A stretch of DNA of 7,783 nt. Source: Candidatus Martarchaeota archaeon. Lineage in GTDB: Archaea; Micrarchaeota; Micrarchaeia; Micrarchaeales; Micrarchaeaceae. Each line of letters starts with the position of its first letter. Position 1 is the first letter of the stretch. The notes beneath the pieces are model-generated. The model did not search any database, was not told the DNA's origin, and saw only the letters and a program-made list of their open reading frames with translations. Below, in pieces: positions 1 to 6,728 of the stretch. Where the stretch lies: assembly GCA_023485745.1 (NCBI GenBank), contig JAMCZL010000023.1, forward strand, positions 1-7,783, written 5' to 3'. The translations under genes and the position numbers were made by a program.

Positions 1-951
1 GTACGAGGAATAAATAGATATTTCTGAGCCTCCGGCGTTCCATATTGTATTCGGATACCATGCCTCTATGGATTCGTATTCCCAGTTTCCAGGCATGAAG
101 AATATAAGCCAGCGATTGTCAAGTGCAGCCTTGTAGTAGGCGTATATTGCGTCGACGCTGTCGTATTCCTTTATCTTTTCTCTGGCGCTCTTCGACAGCG
201 TATCGTCCACCGCAGTTATGCTCCATCTCGTTGGGACGAATTTCCTTTTGCCCTTTAGCCCGAAAAGCCCGGCCGAAAGGCCTTTTGATATCTGGGATAC
301 GGGAAGCCCTTTCTGGTACAGCTCTTTTATGGACGTGGTGGCAGTCGCATCGTAATCTAGATGCATCTTTTCCATGCTCCTGTCTGCTTTTATGTTGTAC
401 AGCTTGAAATTGTTTATCTGCACGCTGGGGCCGAATGGCTGGACCTCGTCGTTTGTCTCCATCTTTATCGTAGGCTTCTTTTTGAAGAGCATCTCGGCAT
501 CGGACGGCCTTTCGGCAAGCGCAAGCTCCATTATCTGTTCTTCCATCCTCCCTGACTCTACGGCATGCACGCTTGTAGGGTACATGCCTCTTACCAGCTT
601 GGATCTCATTTCGACTATCCTTTCTATCGACATTGAGCGCCACCTTTCAGGTGTGTTCAGTATAGAGGTGTCGCCGTGCTCCGGGGGCAGCATCGGGCCT
701 ATGAAGACCTTAGGATATCCAAATCTTCCTATGAATATATCTGTCGGGGATGAACCGGACATTTCAAACTTGTCGATTACAGGAAGCATCTTGACCTTGT
801 AGTAGTACCTGAGCAGAGCGGGATCCCTCATGTGGCTGTAGACTATGGTTGAGCGCTTGATGCCGACATTCAGGCCAGGAAGCTTGCTTATTATTTCCAT
901 CCTGTCCAATTTCCTCACGTTTTTATATTCGGGATTGAGATATTTAGGCAT
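1..951 (-). CDS. nreA: NreA-like archaeal DNA repair protein, N-terminal ~317 residues (runs off the window)
   Basis: The minus strand is open from an ATG at 951 to the window edge, giving 317 residues without a stop; the C-terminus lies outside. Motifs recalled for the NreA family (Nre N- and C-terminal domains) appear in order: GSSPTDIFIGRFGYPKVFIG (66-85), PERWRSMSIERIVEMRSKLV (101-120), a QPFGPS segment (171-176), LSAGLFG (225-231), VPTRWSITAVDD (239-250), and GNWEYESIEAWYP near the right end. NreA proteins act in DNA-damage repair, shown for mitomycin C resistance in Haloferax, and usually end in a PCNA-interacting PIP motif; that end is not visible. Family members are about 400 residues, so roughly 80 are missing. 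Many homologues start with a cysteine zinc motif; here none of the 317 residues is cysteine and about 64 residues precede the GSSP motif. The start is uncertain: GTG at 918 or ATG at 900 are alternatives, and no good Shine-Dalgarno precedes any. The gene is divergent from the M24 peptidase. Confidence 0.87.
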   Translation of the reverse strand, partial: MPKYLNPEYKNVRKLDRMEIISKLPGLNVGIKRSTIVYSHMRDPALLRYYYKVKMLPVIDKFEMSGSSPTDIFIGRFGYPKVFIGPMLPPEHGDTSILNTPERWRSMSIERIVEMRSKLVRGMYPTSVHAVESGRMEEQIMELALAERPSDAEMLFKKKPTIKMETNDEVQPFGPSVQINNFKLYNIKADRSMEKMHLDYDATATTSIKELYQKGLPVSQISKGLSAGLFGLKGKRKFVPTRWSITAVDDTLSKSAREKIKEYDSVDAIYAYYKAALDNRWLIFFMPGNWEYESIEAWYPNTIWNAGGSEISIYSSY

Positions 952-959
952 TTTGGAGA

Positions 960-970
960 TTATATTTTTA
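960..970 (+). promoter_or_regulatory. TATA-like element in the divergent nreA / M24 peptidase spacer
   Basis: The 52-bp gap between the two divergent genes contains the AT-only run TTATATTTTTA. Archaeal TATA boxes centre about 26 bases before transcription start, which would put a plus-strand start near 991 and leave a leader of about 13 bases before the peptidase ATG at 1004. On the other strand the same run (TAAAAATATAA) would direct a start near 939, inside the nreA reading frame but upstream of its alternative starts at 918 and 900. The box is visible in the sequence; its activity on either strand is inferred. Confidence 0.45.
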
Positions 971-1003
971 GATTTGCCCTGACAATTACCAGCGAATGAT
1001 GTT

Positions 1004-2083
1004 ATGGTTGATATCAAGACGAGGCTGCGGCACCTTTTGGCAGGCTCCGCGTTTGATTGCGCGGTAATAGTGAACAGCTCCAGCAAGGACCCCAACTTCT
1101 TGTATTTTACCGACATCGAAGGAGGGATATTCGAGAATGATATTCTGGTGCTTTCTAGGGATAGGGCCACTTTGATCACAAGCGCGCTGGAGTACGGCAT
1201 TGCCTCGGAAAGCGCTGGGCCTGGGCTTGAAGTAATCATGGCGGACACTGCCGATAAGACAAGGAAGGAGTTGAAAAGCCTCCTCAAGGGAAAAGCTGTG
1301 GGCTTCAATGGCTCGTTCATGCCGTTCGGATATTATTCCTTCATAAAAAAATATGGCGCTCCGAAAAGGATGGTTGACGCCACAGCAAAATTTGGGGAGG
1401 CAAGGGAGATCAAGGACGATGAGGAGATAGGCAGGATACGGCACGCGATACGGATAACAAAGAAATCGCTGGACCAGGTTCAGGACTATTTCAAGGATGG
1501 CATTAAGGAGGCGCAGCTTGCCGCGAGATTTGACTATTTGATGGGTGAAAACGGGGCACAGGGAAAGGCGTTTGACAGCATAGTCTCTTTTGGGAAAAAT
1601 TCCGCTCTGCCGCACCACATGCCCGACGACACCAAGCTCAGGCCCAATGAGTATATTTTGCTTGACGTGGGAGCCAAGTACAGAAATTACTGCGCGGACA
1701 TAACGCGCACATTCGCATTCAAGCCGGATAGGAGGTCGGCACGATACAAACGCATGGAACGCATTTATGATACGGTAAAGCACGCTCAGGAAATAGGCTT
1801 CAAGCTTCTAAAGGATGGCGCTGACGGAAGCTCTGCGCAGCGCGCGGTAGAGGATTACATAGACCATGCTGCGCATGGCGCGTATAAAGGCAGGTTTATA
1901 CACAGCCTCGGCCATCAGATAGGGATAGACGTTCATGATGGCATAGGCATGTCAAGGACGCAAAAAATACTCCGGAGCGGCATGATAGTAAGCGACGAGC
2001 CAGGCATTTATATTGAAGGCTTTGGAGGCGTGCGAATAGAAGACGACGTGCTTATAACAAAGAGCGGGGCAAAAATGCTATGA
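1004..2083 (+). CDS. M24-family metallopeptidase, Xaa-Pro dipeptidase/aminopeptidase type
   Basis: This 359-residue cytoplasmic protein has the two-domain layout of prolidases and Xaa-Pro aminopeptidases: a creatinase-like N-terminal domain (about 1-130) and a pita-bread catalytic domain (about 140-359). All five dinuclear metal ligands can be assigned: D221 (LLDVGA), D232 (CADITRT), H304 (SLGHQIG), E332 (DEPGIY) and E346 (GGVRIED). Their spacing, 11 residues between the aspartates and 14 between the glutamates, matches prolidases. The FGKNSALPHH segment (196-205) and the second histidine H311 fit as well. It probably cleaves peptide bonds next to proline during peptide recycling; dipeptidase versus aminopeptidase specificity cannot be read from sequence. 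The ATG at 1004 is preceded by a TATA-like box but no clear Shine-Dalgarno, suggesting a short leader. The protein ends at ITKSGAKML, some 8-10 residues earlier than prolidases I recall, and its TGA overlaps the convergent gatE stop. Confidence 0.93.
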   Translation: MVDIKTRLRHLLAGSAFDCAVIVNSSSKDPNFLYFTDIEGGIFENDILVLSRDRATLITSALEYGIASESAGPGLEVIMADTADKTRKELKSLLKGKAVGFNGSFMPFGYYSFIKKYGAPKRMVDATAKFGEAREIKDDEEIGRIRHAIRITKKSLDQVQDYFKDGIKEAQLAARFDYLMGENGAQGKAFDSIVSFGKNSALPHHMPDDTKLRPNEYILLDVGAKYRNYCADITRTFAFKPDRRSARYKRMERIYDTVKHAQEIGFKLLKDGADGSSAQRAVEDYIDHAAHGAYKGRFIHSLGHQIGIDVHDGIGMSRTQKILRSGMIVSDEPGIYIEGFGGVRIEDDVLITKSGAKML

Positions 2084-3997
2084 TGCGCCCCTGTGCAGGC
2101 TTTTGCTGTGCTCACTTATGGCATCGCGCACTTCCTGGCCGTCTACTACAAGGCGATATCTGGACATTATTTCCTTTATCAATTCGGATTCGGACCTCTT
2201 TGATCCTGCATAAGCCTCTGCTACGAGCCTTTTGAGCCTTTCGCCGGATATTCTCTTTAGCCCGTTCTTCTCCGCCAGCTCGCTCGCAGTTCCGGTCTTG
2301 CCGGATGCAAAAAGCTTGAACACCTCTTCTACGCCGTTCTTTGTAAGTCCGTGCGATGCATAAAGCGCAAATATGTCCGCAATCTGGCCTTCTGAGACGC
2401 TGTCGATGTTCACGCCGGACCTTCGCAGCTCGGTTAGCTTTTGGATCAGAAAGTTTGCGACGAATTCCTTGTCAGCCTTGGTCTCGGCTGTTACTGCCTT
2501 GTAGACCGAAAGCCTTGGGGACATGAGCAGCTGCCGGGCAAGCTCCCTGCTTTCGAGTTCTGATTCGAGCCCTTGCATCTCCCGCTCTACGCTTGGCGCT
2601 GACGCCTTGGCAGCCTCGAGGATCTTGCCCGTTATTCTTACAGGCCTGGCGTCGGTCTCGGGATACATCCTGGCGCCGCCCGGAAGCGGTCTTATGAACT
2701 TTGTTTGGAACTTGCCGTCATTTATGGCTGCGCGCGTCTCTTCCGGGATCCCTTTTATTGCCTGGCGCGCTCGTTCAACTGCAACCGCCATGGACTTGTA
2801 TGCAGTCTCGTGCCTTGCAGCTATGAGCATGAAAGAATCCTTTTCTGAAATTGAAAGCCGCCTTTCCAGCTCGGCGATCTCTGAATCTGAAATTCCGTAT
2901 CCTGCCAGGTTCTCATCTCCGTGTATTAGCCCTTTTACCCCGCCCATCTTTGCGTAGTCGCTGATTTCTGTGCCAAGGCGCCTGCCCGGATTTACCTCCT
3001 TTCCGAGCATGCCCTTGAATCCTCTTAACCCCACTGCTATTATTGCGCTGCCCGGCGACTGCGACAGTATCTTCGCCTTTGTGCTTTTGAATATGCCTGA
3101 CACGTCCATTATGTCTTCGTCAACAGCCGCCTTTCTGCGGACGAGCTCCTTTGATATCTCTATCAAGGCAAGCTGCCTTGAAACCTCATTCTCGACGAAC
3201 TTGTCCATGTTGTCCAGGTCCTGCAGGCCTTTTATTTCTATCCGTGCACCGCCCCTGACCGATACGTTTACGTCCTGCCTTATTGTGCCTATGCCCCTCT
3301 GGACGCGCATTGTAAGCCTAAGCAGCGTGCCTATGTACAGTGCAACGGCCTTCGCCTCCCTCGGGGATTTTATTGTAGGGCCGGTATCTATCTCCACAAG
3401 AGGTATGCCTACCCTGTCAGTGTCGTAGGATATTTCAGAATCGGTTGAAGCCCTTATGCCTGAAGACTCCTCCTCTAGCGAAAGCATCGGGATGTCTATC
3501 CTGCTTCTCCCAACGTCTAAAAATCCATCTATTCCGACAACGGTTGTCCTTTGGAATGCAGTTGGATTGCTTCCGTCAACAACCTCCTTCCGCATGGGCT
3601 CGAGTTCGTCCAGTATGTGCATGTTCAGCGCGGACGCCACAGAAATTGCTATCGAAAGCGCAACCGCGTTCATCTCCCTTGGCGGTTCCTCGTCGATGTC
3701 CACCAGGCATGTTTTCCTGTCAAATAGGTGGTATACGAATTTCTTCTTCTTGAGCTCCTCGAAGAGGGCTGCCCTGTCAAGCGAGCCGAGCTCGCCTGCA
3801 ACTGCCCTTTGGTATCTTTCTATCGTGTACAGCTCGCTGTCAGGCTCCTGCCCTGCGGAGCAACCGCAGAAAAGCTTTTCCTGGGTGAGCAGCCTTTGGT
3901 GCACCTCCAGCCCGCATTTGAAGCCTATGCCTTCGAAGAAGGAGTCGTCTTTCTCGCCCGGGGCTTTTTGGTTTGCCTGCGTTTTTGCTTCTTGCAT
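2078..3997 (-). CDS. gatE: Glu-tRNA(Gln) amidotransferase subunit E
   Basis: GatE binds mischarged Glu-tRNA(Gln), phosphorylates the glutamyl group and amidates it with ammonia supplied by GatD, making Gln-tRNA(Gln) in archaea. From the ATG at 3997 the protein has 639 residues, close to the usual ~630. Visible motifs are GLEVHQRL (29-36), KLFCGC (41-46), CLVDIDEEPP (97-106), MRKEVVDGSN (135-144), DRVGIPLVEIDTGP (194-207), RGIGTIRQDVNVSV (234-247) and IEIKGLQDL (253-261). These mark the GatB-like cradle. A GAD-type insertion (roughly 320-430) contains GRRLGTEISDYAK (338-350), which distinguishes GatE from GatB. A helical and YqeY-like tail fills about 480-635. ATG 3997 is chosen because it lies 4 bases after the gatD stop and has a GGTG Shine-Dalgarno at 4008-4005, 7 bases upstream. 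A TTG at 4021 would add 8 residues and overlap gatD. It is last in the operon. DGSNPTAFQRT (141-151) departs from the DGSNTSGFQRT I remember in this family. Confidence 0.96.
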   Translation of the reverse strand: MQEAKTQANQKAPGEKDDSFFEGIGFKCGLEVHQRLLTQEKLFCGCSAGQEPDSELYTIERYQRAVAGELGSLDRAALFEELKKKKFVYHLFDRKTCLVDIDEEPPREMNAVALSIAISVASALNMHILDELEPMRKEVVDGSNPTAFQRTTVVGIDGFLDVGRSRIDIPMLSLEEESSGIRASTDSEISYDTDRVGIPLVEIDTGPTIKSPREAKAVALYIGTLLRLTMRVQRGIGTIRQDVNVSVRGGARIEIKGLQDLDNMDKFVENEVSRQLALIEISKELVRRKAAVDEDIMDVSGIFKSTKAKILSQSPGSAIIAVGLRGFKGMLGKEVNPGRRLGTEISDYAKMGGVKGLIHGDENLAGYGISDSEIAELERRLSISEKDSFMLIAARHETAYKSMAVAVERARQAIKGIPEETRAAINDGKFQTKFIRPLPGGARMYPETDARPVRITGKILEAAKASAPSVEREMQGLESELESRELARQLLMSPRLSVYKAVTAETKADKEFVANFLIQKLTELRRSGVNIDSVSEGQIADIFALYASHGLTKNGVEEVFKLFASGKTGTASELAEKNGLKRISGERLKRLVAEAYAGSKRSESELIKEIMSRYRLVVDGQEVRDAISEHSKSLHRGAS

Positions 3998-4001
3998 GCG
4001 G

Positions 4002-5336
4002 TTACACCATGAAAGTTTCAAACCTTGTGCGCGAGGTTATCTCGCCGCGAAGGTTATTCGGCAGCATCTCCCTCGCCTTTTCTTTCCCGTAATTCTTGAG
4101 CAGCCAGGAAAGCTTTACGTATGCCGTCTCGGCAGTCATGTCTTCGCAGTATACCGCGCCTGCGGAGCTTATCAGCCTGAGGTTCCTGTAAACGCTGCGG
4201 TTCACCCTGCCGTATATGCACTGCGAAGTTATTCCCACTATAACGCCCTTGTCCACCGCAGATTTTATCCAGGGCAGCCAGGACATCTCCTTTGAGGACG
4301 GAGCTACTGGCACGTGCCCCAGGCCGGTGCCCTCTATTATTATGCCATCGTAATCTTTGCCCTCGTAAAATTTCAATATGGACGGGTCTGCGTCTGGATA
4401 CGCCTTGACTATCGCAACCTTGCCGCTGTATCCGGTCACTGCCGAGACGGCTTTCCTTTGATCAGGAATTACTCTCTTGTAGTCGTTGTTGTATGATATA
4501 TTTCCATTGGCGTCTACGTATGCTATGGGCTTGTCGTTTATTGCCCTGAATGCATCCCTTCTGGAGGTGTGCATTTTCCTGGCCTTTGTGCCGCGTATGA
4601 ACGAGCATCTGGAATCGGAGCTTGAGTCGTGCATGCATATGCCGACCTCGGCTATGTCCGATGTTGCAGCTATGGTTGCAGCGCATATTATGTTCATGAA
4701 GGCGTCGCTGGAGCCCCTGTCGCTGCTTCTCTGGGAGCCGGTCAGGACAACCGGGGCGTTAAGGTCCTGCAGCATGAAGCTTAGCGCCGCGGATGCGTAG
4801 TGCATGGTATCTGTGCCGATCGTCACCACCACCCCCCTTGCGCCGCTGTTTATCTCTGATGCAACCCTCTCGGCTATGGCCTGCCATTCCTTGTACGACA
4901 TGTCCTCGCTGGACATGCTAAACAGCTTCGTAACCGATATTCTGGCGATTTTGGAAAGCTCCGGTATCTCGTATAGCAGCTCTTCGGGCTTGAGCAGCAT
5001 GTACACCCCGCCTGTTTTGTAGTCTATCTTGCTGCCTATTGTGCCTCCCGTGTATATCAAGGATACCTTAGGAAGCCTGGGATCTTGGGCTGTAGCAGCC
5101 TTCGGGAAGTCAAAATTGGACTCGCCTTTTTTGACGAGCTTAAGCCTGGATCCCGAAAACGATACGCCGACGTTGTATCCGTTGGCAAGCTTTATTACCA
5201 GTATGTCTTCGCCATTTGCCTCTGTGTTGGGCATCAGCTTTCCGGTTATTTTTATTTTGCCTTTTTCGAATTCGACTGTGTCCCCGGTATCTATGCCCTC
5301 TCTTTCCAGCAAATCGCGTATTTTTTCGGAATACAT
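4002..5336 (-). CDS. gatD: Glu-tRNA(Gln) amidotransferase subunit D (asparaginase-type glutaminase)
   Basis: GatD hydrolyses glutamine and passes ammonia to GatE for synthesis of Gln-tRNA(Gln). From ATG 5336 it is 444 residues, normal for the family. The first ~75 residues form the GatD-specific N-terminal domain (IDTGDTVEF at 15-23, KLANGYNVGV at 49-58). The type I asparaginase-like domain follows. Its catalytic residues are present: T99 in YTGGTIGS (95-102), T175 and D176 in TIGTDTMHY (172-180), and probably K254 in the KARKMHT segment (251-257). LTGSQRSSDRGSSDAF (198-213) is also typical. The start at 5336 is preferred over ATG 5372 and ATG 5342. It has a GAGG Shine-Dalgarno 8 bases upstream, and it aligns the beginning MYSEKIRDLLEREGIDTGD with the family pattern, in which a tyrosine near the start precedes ~15 residues and GD. 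The gene follows the methylthiotransferase by 10 bases and precedes gatE by 4, so the three are almost certainly cotranscribed. The N-terminal domain separates it from free L-asparaginase. Confidence 0.96.
   Translation of the reverse strand: MYSEKIRDLLEREGIDTGDTVEFEKGKIKITGKLMPNTEANGEDILVIKLANGYNVGVSFSGSRLKLVKKGESNFDFPKAATAQDPRLPKVSLIYTGGTIGSKIDYKTGGVYMLLKPEELLYEIPELSKIARISVTKLFSMSSEDMSYKEWQAIAERVASEINSGARGVVVTIGTDTMHYASAALSFMLQDLNAPVVLTGSQRSSDRGSSDAFMNIICAATIAATSDIAEVGICMHDSSSDSRCSFIRGTKARKMHTSRRDAFRAINDKPIAYVDANGNISYNNDYKRVIPDQRKAVSAVTGYSGKVAIVKAYPDADPSILKFYEGKDYDGIIIEGTGLGHVPVAPSSKEMSWLPWIKSAVDKGVIVGITSQCIYGRVNRSVYRNLRLISSAGAVYCEDMTAETAYVKLSWLLKNYGKEKAREMLPNNLRGEITSRTRFETFMV
4005..4008 (-). 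promoter_or_regulatory. Shine-Dalgarno site that sets the gatE start
   Basis: Read on the minus strand, GGTG ends 7 bases before the ATG at 3997 and matches part of the archaeal consensus GGAGGTGAT. It lies inside the last codons of gatD, which suits translational coupling. It favours ATG 3997 over the upstream TTG at 4021. Confidence 0.55.
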
Positions 5337-5344
5337 TTGCATCG

Positions 5345-5348
5345 CCTC
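5345..5348 (-). promoter_or_regulatory. Shine-Dalgarno site that sets the gatD start
   Basis: On the minus strand the stop codon of the methylthiotransferase gene reads into TGAGGCG. The GAGG lies 8 bases before the ATG at 5336 but only 2 bases before the ATG at 5342, so it supports 5336. Overlap with the upstream stop suggests termination-reinitiation coupling. Confidence 0.55.
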
Positions 5349-6618
5349 AGGCAACAGAGCAGTAAAGCGCATTCGCAGTAGCAGAATGCACCCTTACATT
5401 TATAAGCTTGCCAATTAAATCCTTGCCTGCGCCCCGCATTACCACCTGCTTGTACGAGTCTGTCCTTCCATTTATCGAAACTCCGGTTGATTCGGTCATC
5501 AGCGCAGTAACGCGCCGTCCTACGAACTTCCCGTTTATGCCGTGCTGTATGTTGCGCACAGCGCCGTACATCCGGGAGCTCCTTTCCTTTATAAGGGTTT
5601 GATCCAGCTGCTTCATCTTGTACGCAGTGGTGTGATGCCGTGCGCCGAACCTGGATATGTTTGTCACGTCGGGCCTGAAGCTTTCCAGGACTTCAATGCT
5701 CTTGGCGAAATCTTCGTCAGTTTCTGCCGGGTATCCGACTATCATGTCGGTTTCTATGCTTATGCCCGGCACATATGAGCGCAGTATGTCCACGAATTCA
5801 AGGTATTGCTCGACGGTATAGTTCCTCCTCATTGACTTGAGCACGGAATCGCTTCCGGATTGCAGCGGGAGGTGCGCAAATTTGTAGAATTTCTCGTTGC
5901 ATAGGGCGGATGCGAATTCGTGCATGTATCCGGTAAGCCTTTCAGGATTTAGCATGCCGATCCGGACTTTGAAAAAGCCTTCGATGCGTGATATCTTTTC
6001 CATTAGTAAAGATATGTTGCTCTTCCTGTCCGCACCGTACGCGCCGATGTCCTGCGAGGTTATGTCTATCTCTACTGCGCCGGACTTCACGCTGTATTTT
6101 ATGGCATTCAGTATAAGGTCCTCTGAAAAGCTGTTTAGCGCGCTTCTCGCAAACTTGGTCTCGCAGAATGAGCAGCTGCTCAAGCATCCGTCACTTACAG
6201 GTATGCGTGCCACAGAGCCTTGCCTGGGTTTGAAATTGGCAAGCCTGTCGCTCTTCTGCAGCGAAGACATGACTACACGTTCCCCGGATGCAATGCGCGA
6301 TAGTGCTTCCGGCATGTCCTCAAGGTTGCTTATGGTGACTATCGATGCGCTTGGCGCCACATGGAAGATTACGTCGGGATTGGCTGCAGCCATGCAGCCG
6401 GTAACCAGGACTTTTCTCTTCTCGCTTTCGAGCTTCTTCAGGAAATCGGATATCTTCTGCTCTGTGGGGTTCTTTACAGTGCACGTGTTTAATATAATAA
6501 CGTCCGCGTCCTGCATCGACTCCGCTTGCCCGATGTCAGCAGACCCCAGCACCGAGTTTATTATGTCGCTGTCCGCCTGGTTCAGCGTGCAGCCATAAGT
6601 TTTTATATATGTTTGCAT
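5347..6618 (-). CDS. tRNA N6-threonylcarbamoyladenosine (t6A37) methylthiotransferase, CDKAL1/e-MtaB type
   Basis: This 423-residue radical-SAM enzyme adds a methylthio group to t6A at position 37 of tRNAs, giving ms2t6A, which stabilises ANN codon reading. The N-terminal MTTase domain holds the three ligands of the auxiliary iron-sulfur cluster: C10 (TYGCTLNQAD), C46 (LNTCTVKNPTEQK) and C75 (VTGCMAA). The radical-SAM cluster motif is C145-x3-C149-x2-C152, followed by TSQDIGAYG (187-195), HLPLQSGSD (249-257) and IVGYPAET (293-300). A TRAM-like RNA-binding domain occupies about 355-423. The NTCTVKNPTEQK segment and the overall length point to the archaeal/eukaryotic CDKAL1 branch rather than MiaB or RimO. 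The start at 6618 matches the family beginning M-x(2)-Y-x(2)-TYGC; no Shine-Dalgarno precedes it, so it may be leaderless or have a short leader, as expected for the first gene of an operon. The family usually has R-P-G-T near residue 327; here it is R-H-H-T (327-330). Confidence 0.93.
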   Translation of the reverse strand: MQTYIKTYGCTLNQADSDIINSVLGSADIGQAESMQDADVIILNTCTVKNPTEQKISDFLKKLESEKRKVLVTGCMAAANPDVIFHVAPSASIVTISNLEDMPEALSRIASGERVVMSSLQKSDRLANFKPRQGSVARIPVSDGCLSSCSFCETKFARSALNSFSEDLILNAIKYSVKSGAVEIDITSQDIGAYGADRKSNISLLMEKISRIEGFFKVRIGMLNPERLTGYMHEFASALCNEKFYKFAHLPLQSGSDSVLKSMRRNYTVEQYLEFVDILRSYVPGISIETDMIVGYPAETDEDFAKSIEVLESFRPDVTNISRFGARHHTTAYKMKQLDQTLIKERSSRMYGAVRNIQHGINGKFVGRRVTALMTESTGVSINGRTDSYKQVVMRGAGKDLIGKLINVRVHSATANALYCSVA

Positions 6619-6728
6619 TATATCATATGTTTATTTTTGTGCCTAGTTACGATGCGAAGCGGCAGAACCGCAGCTAAGATTAAGGATTGATAAAATAAAT
6701 AATTTGTGATTTTAAAGGTGTTATTGAA
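6619..6728. promoter_or_regulatory. AT-rich divergent promoter region
   Basis: This 110-bp spacer lies between the divergent methylthiotransferase-gatD-gatE operon and the small zinc-protein gene, so it must carry both promoters. AT runs occur at 6691-6702 (TAAAATAAATAA) and around 6617-6637 (TATATCATATGTTTATTTTT on the plus strand). None is placed ideally for a standard archaeal start: the first would start plus-strand RNA near 6722, after the Shine-Dalgarno, and the second would start minus-strand RNA inside the operon's first gene. Exact promoters are therefore not assigned. A 4-bp stem with a 5-base loop at 6659-6671 is too weak to call a structure. Confidence 0.4.
6716..6720 (+). promoter_or_regulatory. 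Shine-Dalgarno site of the small zinc-protein gene
   Basis: AGGTG, complementary to the archaeal 16S rRNA tail, sits 8 bases upstream of the ATG at 6729. It fixes that start and is the main non-compositional evidence that this short gene is translated. Confidence 0.6.

Noticed and set aside
119..643. Minus-strand 174-codon frame and overlapping plus-strand frames in the first 800 bases
   Set aside because: They lie in the wrong frame for the NreA-like protein, whose motifs run continuously from 951 to 1. The minus-strand alternative is an Arg/Lys-rich, low-complexity translation typical of a frame shadow.
986..1783. Minus-strand open frame of 265 codons opposite the M24 peptidase
   Set aside because: Shadow of a gene with all five metal ligands on the plus strand; the translation matches no known domain and would also overlap the divergent promoter spacer.
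3998..4021. Upstream TTG start for gatE adding 8 residues
   Set aside because: It would overlap gatD by 20 bases; the ATG at 3997 has a GGTG Shine-Dalgarno at suitable spacing and gives the expected short N-terminus.
3456..4295. Long plus-strand open frame of 279 codons across the gatE/gatD junction
   Set aside because: It is antisense to two genes with full family motifs, is serine/proline-rich low-complexity in translation and shows no recognisable domain or Shine-Dalgarno.
5337..5372. Upstream ATG starts for gatD at 5372 and 5342
   Set aside because: The GAGG site is spaced correctly only for ATG 5336, and the family N-terminal pattern begins there; 5372 would overlap the upstream gene by 26 bases.
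5897..6598. Plus-strand open frame of 233 codons opposite the methylthiotransferase
   Set aside because: Antisense to the iron-sulfur cluster motifs of the real gene; no recognisable motif or start signal.
6659..6671. Small inverted repeat GCGG-CAGAA-CCGC in the divergent spacer
   Set aside because: Only four base pairs, no T-run and no RNA-gene hallmarks such as C/D boxes or a tRNA T-loop; likely chance.
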